From: Actinomycetes bacterium
GTDB taxonomy: Bacteria > Actinomycetota > Actinomycetes > Propionibacteriales > Propionibacteriaceae
NCBI GenBank assembly: GCA_023412435.1
Contig: JAEYNS010000157.1
Coordinates: forward strand, 1 to 18,700
Direction of reading: 5' to 3'
Length of the DNA: 18,700 nt
A program made the translations under genes and the position numbers. The notes below the pieces were generated by a model, which saw only the letters and a program-made list of their open reading frames with translations, was not told where the DNA came from and did no database searches. Below, one piece after another: positions 13,988 through 18,700 of this stretch (position 1 is its first letter; each line of letters begins with the position of its first letter).

Positions 13988-14631
13988 CGGCCGTGCCCGA
14001 CGGCCTGCGCCGGCTGATCTCACGGCTGGACGCCGGGGACGCGCTGTCGCGGATCCGGGGCGCCCGACCCCCGGAGGGTGGCCGGGCGGCCGCCGTCCTG
14101 ATCCTGCTGTCGCGGCCCTCCGAGGACTACGAACTCGTCTTCGTCGAGAAGAATGCCGACCTGCGCAGCCACGCCGGCCAGATCGCCTTCCCGGGCGGCA
14201 CGATGGAACCGGACGAGACCGAGCCAGCCGCCGCCGCGCTGCGGGAGGCGCAGGAGGAGGCGGGCATCGACCCGTCCACCGTCGAGGTGCTGGGCGCGCT
14301 GCCCAAGGCCCACATCAGCCGCAGCGGCTTCGACGTTACCTCGGTGGTGGGCTGGTGGCGGCGGCCGGTGCCGTTGCGGCCGACCGACCCGTTCGAGATC
14401 CAGGCGGTGCACCAGATCGCCGTGCCGACCCTGCTCGACCCCGCGAACCGGCTCACCTGGGTGCTTCCCAACGGCTACAGCGGGCCGGGGTTCGTGGTCG
14501 GAGAACTCTTCATCTGGGGCTTCACCGCCTACCTGCTGGATGCCATGTTCGACCTCGTCGGCTGGACCCTGCCCTGGGACAGCACGATCACCGCTCCCGT
14601 GCCGCCGCGCTTCTTCAGCGAGCGGCTGTAG
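13984..14631 (+). CDS. Nudix hydrolase, CoA-diphosphatase-like
   Basis: This is a 215-aa Nudix hydrolase. A CoA-type signature, LRSHAGQIAFPGG (60-72), runs straight into the Nudix box, whose core REAQEEAGI has Arg87, Glu88, Glu91 and Glu92 for metal binding. Enzymes with this combined motif (NudL/YeaB, NUDT7/8 relatives) split CoA or CoA esters into phosphopantetheine and 3',5'-ADP. That substrate is inferred from the motif. The GTG at 13984 overlaps the upstream TGA (GTGA), and the length matches the mycobacterial Rv3672c type. A frame open much farther upstream is antiphase to tlpA and not real. This is the last gene of the overlapping run; structured DNA follows. Confidence 0.9.
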   Translation: MTAVPDGLRRLISRLDAGDALSRIRGARPPEGGRAAAVLILLSRPSEDYELVFVEKNADLRSHAGQIAFPGGTMEPDETEPAAAALREAQEEAGIDPSTVEVLGALPKAHISRSGFDVTSVVGWWRRPVPLRPTDPFEIQAVHQIAVPTLLDPANRLTWVLPNGYSGPGFVVGELFIWGFTAYLLDAMFDLVGWTLPWDSTITAPVPPRFFSERL

Positions 14632-14637
14632 CCACCG

Positions 14638-14711
14638 CCGGTTCCCCAAAACCGGTAACCAGCGGGCTGCCGAGGGCAATATTCCCTCGGCGCGGCTCCA
14701 GCAACCGGTTT
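14638..14711. promoter_or_regulatory. Repeated CCGG palindromes and a hairpin upstream of the glucosidase
   Basis: Three CCGG-centred half/whole palindromes occur: CCGGTT (14638-14643), AAAACCGGT (14648-14656) and ACCGGTTT (14704-14711). The last two are centred 53 bp apart, about five helical turns. Between them GCCGAGGG (14669-14676) and CCCTCGGC (14684-14691) form a perfect 8-bp stem with a 7-nt loop. The set could combine a terminator for the Nudix gene with LacI-type operators for the glucosidase gene. This role is inferred from position and symmetry. Confidence 0.4.
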
Positions 14712-14802
14712 GCGGGCGGACGGGAGCGTGGCAGATGCCCGACTTGGCGCTGGACGCGCCCCGCCTCTCGCCGCGGGTTGCCCGCAACGGCAGGATGGAG
14801 GC

Positions 14803-16491
14803 ATGGCACCGTGGTGGCACAGCGCAGTCGTGTACCAGATCTATCCGCGATCCTTCGCCGACTCCAACGGTGACGGCATCGGTGACCTGCCCGGCATCAC
14901 GGCCCACCTCGACCACCTGGCCGAGCTCGGTGTCGACGTGGTGTGGCTCTCCCCGGTGTACCGCTCGCCGATGGCCGACAACGGCTACGACATCGCCGAC
15001 TACTACGACGTCGACCCGATGTTCGGCACCCTCGCCGACCTCGACGAGCTGATCGCCGAGATCCACGCCCGCGGCATGAAGCTCATCATGGACCTGGTGG
15101 TGAACCACACCTCCGACCAGCACGCGTGGTTCCAGGAGTCGCGCGACCCGTCCTCACCCAAGCGCGACTGGTACTTCTGGCGACCCGCCCGCCCGGGCTT
15201 CGAGCCGGGCACCCCCGGCGCCGAACCGACCAACTGGGCGTCCTTCTTCGGCGGACGGGGCTGGGAGTACGACCCGTCGTCCCAGGAGTACTACCTCCAC
15301 CTGTTCGCCCCCGGCCAGCCCGACCTCAACTGGGAGAACCCCGAGGTGCGCCAGGCGATCTACCAGATGATGCGGTGGTGGGTCGACCGCGGCGTCGACG
15401 GCTTCCGGATGGACGTCATCAACCTGATCTCCAAGCCGGTTCCGCTGGCGGACGGCGCGGTCGCGCCCGGCGAGGACCTCTCCTACGAGGTGGGCCTGGT
15501 GGTGAACGGCCCCCGGATCCACGAGTTCCTCAAGGAGATGAACCGCGAGGTGGGCCTCACCGACCGCGAACTCTTCACCGTCGGCGAGATGGTGATGGTG
15601 GACATCGACCACGCCCGCGAGTACACCGATCCGGCCGAGCGGGAGCTCGCCATGGTGTTCTCCTTCGAGCACGTCATGCTCGACCAGGAGCCGAACTCGC
15701 TGAAGTGGGCGCACCGGCCCCTCCACCTGCCCGACCTCAAGCGGAACCTTGCCGCCTGGCAGGAGGGGCTGGCCGATCGGGGCTGGAACTCGCTGTTCTT
15801 CGAGAACCACGACCAGCCGCGTTCGGTCTCCCGGTTCGGGGACGACTCCCCCGAGCACCGGGTCGAGTCGGCCAAGACGCTGGGCACGGTCCTGCACCTG
15901 ATGCGGGGGACGCCCTACGTCTTCCAGGGCCAGGAGATCGGCATGACCAATGCCGGCTTCACGGCGATCGAGCAGTACGACGACATCGAGTCGCGGCAGT
16001 TCTACCTGCTCGCCACCCAGGCGGGGATGGATCCCGTCGAGGCGCTCGGCGTGCTCGCGCTCAAGAGCCGTGACAACGCGCGTACCCCCATGCAGTGGGA
16101 CGCGTCCGCGAACGCAGGGTTCAGCACCGGCACCCCGTGGCTGCAGGTGAACCCGAACCACGACGCGATCAACGTGGCGGCCGCGGTCGCCGACCCGGAC
16201 TCGGTGCTGCACCACTACCGGCGGCTGATCGCCCTGCGATACGAGCTCGAGGTGGTGCGGGAGGGCAGGTTCGAACTGCTGCTCCCTGAGCACGAACAGC
16301 TGTTCGCCTACACCCGGACGCTGGACGGCGACCGCCTGCTGGTGGTCGCGAACCTCGGGTCGGCCCCGGTCCCGCTGCCGCTGGGGGACCTGCCGTCCCT
16401 GGTGGGCGCCACGGTGCTGCTCGGCACCCACGACTCCGAGACCCCCGTGCTGGAGGCGTGGGAGTCGCGGGTCATCTCCTTGCAGCGCTGA
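14803..16491 (+). CDS. malL: GH13 oligo-1,6-glucosidase / alpha-glucosidase
   Basis: This is a 562-aa cytosolic GH13 hydrolase that releases glucose from the non-reducing ends of short alpha-glucans such as isomaltose. Family motifs are VVYQIYPRSFADSNGDGIGD at the N-terminus, DLVVNHTS (97-104), DGFRMDVI with the nucleophile Asp204, VGEMV with acid/base Glu262, and ENHDQPR with Asp337. ARTPMQWD and the C-terminal beta domain follow. Val205 after the nucleophile is the residue associated with alpha-1,6 over alpha-1,4 specificity in known relatives, so oligo-1,6-glucosidase is preferred to maltase or trehalose-6-phosphate hydrolase. The ATG at 14803 has AGGA at 14792-14795 and GGAGG nearby. No transporter or regulator gene is next to it. 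Convergent with the holin-family gene. Confidence 0.93.
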   Translation: MAPWWHSAVVYQIYPRSFADSNGDGIGDLPGITAHLDHLAELGVDVVWLSPVYRSPMADNGYDIADYYDVDPMFGTLADLDELIAEIHARGMKLIMDLVVNHTSDQHAWFQESRDPSSPKRDWYFWRPARPGFEPGTPGAEPTNWASFFGGRGWEYDPSSQEYYLHLFAPGQPDLNWENPEVRQAIYQMMRWWVDRGVDGFRMDVINLISKPVPLADGAVAPGEDLSYEVGLVVNGPRIHEFLKEMNREVGLTDRELFTVGEMVMVDIDHAREYTDPAERELAMVFSFEHVMLDQEPNSLKWAHRPLHLPDLKRNLAAWQEGLADRGWNSLFFENHDQPRSVSRFGDDSPEHRVESAKTLGTVLHLMRGTPYVFQGQEIGMTNAGFTAIEQYDDIESRQFYLLATQAGMDPVEALGVLALKSRDNARTPMQWDASANAGFSTGTPWLQVNPNHDAINVAAAVADPDSVLHHYRRLIALRYELEVVREGRFELLLPEHEQLFAYTRTLDGDRLLVVANLGSAPVPLPLGDLPSLVGATVLLGTHDSETPVLEAWESRVISLQR

Positions 16492-16517
16492 CGCGCGGGC
16501 GTCCGTCCGCCGGCGTC
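16490..16517. terminator. Hairpin shared by the convergent glucosidase and holin-family genes
   Basis: GACGC (16490-16494) pairs with GCGTC (16513-16517), and GGCG (16498-16501) pairs with CGCC (16508-16511). The stem overlaps both stop codons. It lacks a T-tract, so it is a weak bidirectional candidate. Confidence 0.35.
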
Positions 16518-16986
16518 ACTCCAGTTCGCGCTGGCGGGGCGACCCGGTCAGCGAGAGCGACCCGGCTTCGCGGACCGCGGACTTCACCGCGGTGGTCACC
16601 CGGTCGCCGGTCTTCCCGGCCTGCTCGATGGCCGCGGTCGGCGCGCTGAAGGTCATCCGCTGCCGGGCGACGAAGGCCAGCCCGCCGGCGATCAGCACGA
16701 GCAGCAGCGCCATCACGCAGAAGCCCCAGGCCAGCGCCGCGAGGGCCGACAGCGAGAACCAGGCCATGAATCCCAGCGAGAGCAGGAAGGACAGCCCGAA
16801 GAAGAGCAGCGTGCCGGCCGTGATCGCGAGGTAGGCCGCCCCGCCGAGCAGGCCGGCGCCGATCCCCGCGGACTTCGCCTGCGGTACGAGTTCGGCCTTG
16901 ACCAGTTCGATCTCGCCCCTGACGATCGTGCGGACATCCGACTGGATGTTCTTGATGATGCCGGCGAGGTCCTGCTGTTCTGCCAT
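16516..16986 (-). CDS. Phage holin family (DUF1469/Act-holin-like) membrane protein
   Basis: This is a 156-aa membrane protein. A charged amphipathic N-terminal helix (QDLAGIIKNIQSDVRTIVRG, then EIELVKAEL) precedes two strongly hydrophobic helices at about 44-72 and 76-107, then a soluble tail with a possible helix (AAIEQAGKTGDRVTTAVKSA). This is the layout of the bacterial Phage_holin_3_6/DUF1469 proteins, chromosomal membrane proteins of unknown role. Despite the name there is no sign of a phage here. The ATG at 16986 has AAGGAG seven nt upstream (16994-16999). It stands alone between the convergent glucosidase gene and the methyltransferase gene; a 78-bp gap separates it from the latter's stop. 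Confidence 0.85.
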   Translation of the reverse strand: MAEQQDLAGIIKNIQSDVRTIVRGEIELVKAELVPQAKSAGIGAGLLGGAAYLAITAGTLLFFGLSFLLSLGFMAWFSLSALAALAWGFCVMALLLVLIAGGLAFVARQRMTFSAPTAAIEQAGKTGDRVTTAVKSAVREAGSLSLTGSPRQRELE

Positions 16987-17064
16987 CCGAGGGCTCCTTG
17001 CGCTGGTGGTGGCCTCAGCCTACCCAGTCGGGGCGTCGGCGGAACCGCTGCCGACCGAACCGCT

Positions 17065-17820
17065 CTACAGGGTGATGCGCAGGCCGACGTCCTCGGGCTC
17101 CAGCGGTGCTGTCAGCTCGGTGTGGTCGACGGTGCCGCGCCAGCAGTTGACGGTGTAGGGCAGCAGCAGCGGGTCGGGGACGCGGGCGACGGAGTCGTAC
17201 AACGCGTCCGCCTCGGCGAGCACGGCGGCTCGTGCGTCCGGTTCGGCGGCACGCACTCCGTCGAGGCGCTCGATCATCCGGCGCAGGTCGCTGCGGTCGG
17301 CGGGGACCCAGCGCCGGAACTCCTGGCGTTGCAGCATGGGGAAGTAGGGGTTGTCGTGCAGCGCGGCCTGGGTAGGGGCCAGGCCGTCCCCCGTCATCGC
17401 CTCCGGGTCTAGCCGCCGGACGATCCCGGCCAGCCGTCGCACCCACGGGACGGAGTCGTCGCGGGCGGTGTGGACGACGGCAAGACTCCCGCCGGGGCGC
17501 AACACCCGAGCGAACTCGGCCAGCGCCAGCCTCGGCGGAAGCGTGTGAAGCAGGTCGACGACCACCACCTGATCGACGACGCAGGGCACCAGCGGGATGG
17601 CGTCCGGGGCGGCGACAACGGCCACCAGCCCCGGCAGCCGGCCGGCCGCCGCGGCGACCCGGCCGGGGTCCCGGTCGACGACGGCGAGCCGGGTGGCGCG
17701 CGGGTTCAGCCGGCGGGCGAGGTGGAGCGACCCGATGCCGACAGCGAGCAGCGAGGCAGCGCCGGGTGCCGTCAGCCATTGCACCGCCGACGGCGGGAAG
17801 GGGCTCACGGACGGGGCCAT
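17065..17820 (-). CDS. Class I SAM-dependent methyltransferase (type 11-like)
   Basis: This 251-aa soluble protein has a Rossmann-like methyltransferase core. Motif I is SLLAVGIGSLHLARRL (about 23-38), the acidic end of strand beta-2 is VVDRD (48-51), then VVVVDLLHTLP (about 85-95) and FARVLRPGGSLAVVHT, which is typical of Methyltransf_11. The glycine loop (VGIGS) is less canonical than GxGxG, but the spacing is right. The substrate is unknown. The C-terminal part has an Arg-rich segment around RQEFRRWVPADRSDLRRM. The ATG at 17820 lacks a Shine-Dalgarno, and a TACGAT hexamer lies 6 nt upstream, so it is probably leaderless. The same frame runs upstream to 18336, but that stretch is antisense to ssd and is excluded. 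Confidence 0.85.
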   Translation of the reverse strand: MAPSVSPFPPSAVQWLTAPGAASLLAVGIGSLHLARRLNPRATRLAVVDRDPGRVAAAAGRLPGLVAVVAAPDAIPLVPCVVDQVVVVDLLHTLPPRLALAEFARVLRPGGSLAVVHTARDDSVPWVRRLAGIVRRLDPEAMTGDGLAPTQAALHDNPYFPMLQRQEFRRWVPADRSDLRRMIERLDGVRAAEPDARAAVLAEADALYDSVARVPDPLLLPYTVNCWRGTVDHTELTAPLEPEDVGLRITL

Positions 17821-17826
17821 GCCCGC

Positions 17827-17832
17827 ATCGTA
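17827..17832 (-). promoter_or_regulatory. -10 hexamer TACGAT for the methyltransferase gene
   Basis: TACGAT (TAnnnT) ends 6 nt before the ATG at 17820, which would place the transcription start at the codon. No clear -35 is visible. Confidence 0.4.
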
Positions 17833-17868
17833 CGGTGACCTGTGCCGCGGACGGCCGAGGCGCGACCG

Positions 17869-17894
17869 CTGTGGATGACGCGGGTTGTCCACAG
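17869..17894. promoter_or_regulatory. Inverted pair of DnaA-box-like sites upstream of ssd
   Basis: CTGTGGA (17869-17875) and TCCACAG (17888-17894) are a perfect inverted repeat with 12 bp between. The right half contains TTGTCCACA (17885-17893), the consensus DnaA box of high-GC actinomycetes. The left half, read on the - strand, gives TCATCCACA, one of the looser variants. The site lies about 50 bp from both the methyltransferase ATG and the ssd GTG. Possible DnaA control of ssd is an inference. Confidence 0.5.
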
Positions 17895-17944
17895 GCCCGA
17901 GAAGTCGTTGGCACAACGGCGGCCCTCCCGCCAAGGATCCCGGT

Positions 17945-18700
17945 GTGGAACGGGTCGACGTACTCGTGGTGGCGGGTCCCGGGGAGGTCCAGGACCTGGT
18001 GCTGTCGGCTGCCGCCGCGCAGGACCTGACAGCGGCCGCGGTCACCGGCGTCGAGGAGGCCTCCCGGCACTGGGAGAGCGCCGGGGCGGTGTTCATCTCC
18101 GACCTGCTCGCCGAGCCGGTGGCCGGCCGCGCCCTACCCCACCGCAGGGAGGTGTTCCTGGTGGGCACCGATGAGGCCCTGCTCGCGACGTGGTCGGCGC
18201 CGCTGTCAGCGCGCGTGATCGCGCTGCCCGCGGGCGCGGCGTGGCTCGGGGTGGTGCTCAACGGCGACGGTGTGGTGGCGGGTCGCGCTCCGGTGGTGGC
18301 GGTGGTGGGCGGATCCGGCGGGGTGGGGGCGTCCACCCTGGCGGGGACGCTGGCCTGCCTGGCCGCTGCCGGTTCCCGTCCGGCCGCCCTGGTGGATGCC
18401 GACGTGGTAGGCGGCGGGATCGACCTGCTGCTCGGCGCCGAACAGACCGGCGGCTGGCGGTGGCCGCGGCTCAGTGGTGCGGAGGGTTACGTCGGCGACC
18501 TGCGTCCGTACCTGCCGGTGGTGGACGGGGTCTCGCTGGTGTCCATGGCCCGCGGCCCGACCGTCGACCTCGCCCGCGACCCGCTGGCCGCGATCATCGG
18601 CTCGCTGCGCCGGGGCCACGACCTGGTGGTCGTCGACCCCGGCCGTGGCCTCGGGGTGGCCGCACGGGAGTCGCTGCGGCTGGCGACCAGGGTGCTGCTG
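17945..18700 (+). CDS. ssd: Septum-site-determining protein Ssd / TadZ-CpaE-like ATPase (3' truncated by window edge)
   Basis: The first 252 codons of an atypical MinD/ParA-superfamily protein. An N-terminal receiver-like domain (VDVLVVAGPGEVQDLVLSAA onward, to about 112) precedes a P-loop fold. That fold holds a deviant Walker A, VGGSGGVGASTLAG (121-134), in which Ala replaces the usual Lys before Ser/Thr; the strand LVDADVVGGGID; and LVVVDPGRG (227-235). This combination is typical of TadZ/CpaE proteins and of M. tuberculosis Ssd (Rv3660c), which heads a tad/flp-like gene group and has been linked to septum placement. A localisation rather than ATPase-driven role is therefore likely. The GTG at 17945 has AAGGA at 17933-17937. 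tad secretion genes may continue beyond the edge; this cannot be seen. Confidence 0.85.
   Translation, partial: MERVDVLVVAGPGEVQDLVLSAAAAQDLTAAAVTGVEEASRHWESAGAVFISDLLAEPVAGRALPHRREVFLVGTDEALLATWSAPLSARVIALPAGAAWLGVVLNGDGVVAGRAPVVAVVGGSGGVGASTLAGTLACLAAAGSRPAALVDADVVGGGIDLLLGAEQTGGWRWPRLSGAEGYVGDLRPYLPVVDGVSLVSMARGPTVDLARDPLAAIIGSLRRGHDLVVVDPGRGLGVAARESLRLATRVLL

Noticed and set aside
15154-16431. Open frame of 425 codons on the - strand
   Set aside because: Antisense to the glucosidase gene with its intact GH13 motifs.
16516-16986. Prophage remnant suggested by the holin-family protein
   Set aside because: This family is chromosomal in actinomycetes, and no other phage gene, integrase or attachment repeat is seen.
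17869-17894. Origin of replication
   Set aside because: There are only two DnaA-like sites, no AT-rich unwinding region, and no dnaA/dnaN/rpmH neighbours.

Overview
The window comes from a very GC-rich genome with GTG and TTG starts. Several features point to an actinomycete (Actinomycetota): a WhiB regulator, a LigD with the domain order polymerase-phosphoesterase-ligase, a 507-codon LigB-type ligase, an Ssd/TadZ-like gene, and the arrangement whiB / class A PBP / metallophosphoesterase. The gene order from about 8.0 to 14.6 kb resembles the mycobacterial stretch Rv3683-ponA2-whiB4 ... Rv3678A-Rv3678c ... nth-Rv3673c-Rv3672c, in a shorter form. A member of the Propionibacteriales is a reasonable guess but is not proven by the sequence.

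Layout. (1) 1-5.5 kb: the end of a serine acetyltransferase gene; then two ATP-dependent DNA ligase genes, ligB (-) and ligD (+), diverging from a 121-bp spacer that holds a perfect 13-bp palindrome; then an SDR oxidoreductase and a decayed SHOCT-like scrap. (2) 5.4-7.25 kb: a DUF488 gene coupled to a 90-aa hypothetical gene (-), diverging from a hemerythrin / DUF2249 pair (+); the AT-rich spacer carries two adjacent inverted repeats. (3) 7.25-7.87 kb: non-coding, with a symmetric 163-bp element made of four copies of one motif, then a terminator and tRNA-Pro(CGG) on the - strand. (4) 8.0-11.4 kb (-): a PonA2-like bifunctional PBP with a PASTA domain, overlapping a membrane-anchored metallophosphoesterase. 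(5) 11.7-14.6 kb (+): whiB, then a tightly overlapping run: DUF4177 protein, RidA-like, Nth, TlpA-like lipoprotein thioredoxin, CoA-type Nudix hydrolase. (6) 14.6-17.8 kb: an oligo-1,6-glucosidase with repeated CCGG-centred palindromes upstream, convergent with a phage-holin-family membrane protein, and a SAM methyltransferase. (7) 17.9 kb to the end (+): the first 252 codons of an Ssd/TadZ-like ATPase, normally the head of a tad pilus locus, preceded by an inverted pair of DnaA-box-like sites.

How the genes fit together. ligB/ligD and nth handle DNA breaks and oxidised bases. The hemerythrin/DUF2249 pair suggests handling of O2, NO or iron. The PBP, phosphoesterase and WhiB belong to envelope and redox homeostasis. 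RidA, TlpA and Nudix are housekeeping damage-control proteins. Three genes (ponA2-like, DUF4177, methyltransferase) lack a Shine-Dalgarno and have a TAnnnT hexamer 6-7 nt before the ATG, which suggests leaderless transcripts. I see no prophage, insertion sequence or CRISPR. The most unusual items are the symmetric repeat element, the stacked operators before the hemerythrin gene, and the DnaA-box pair before ssd.
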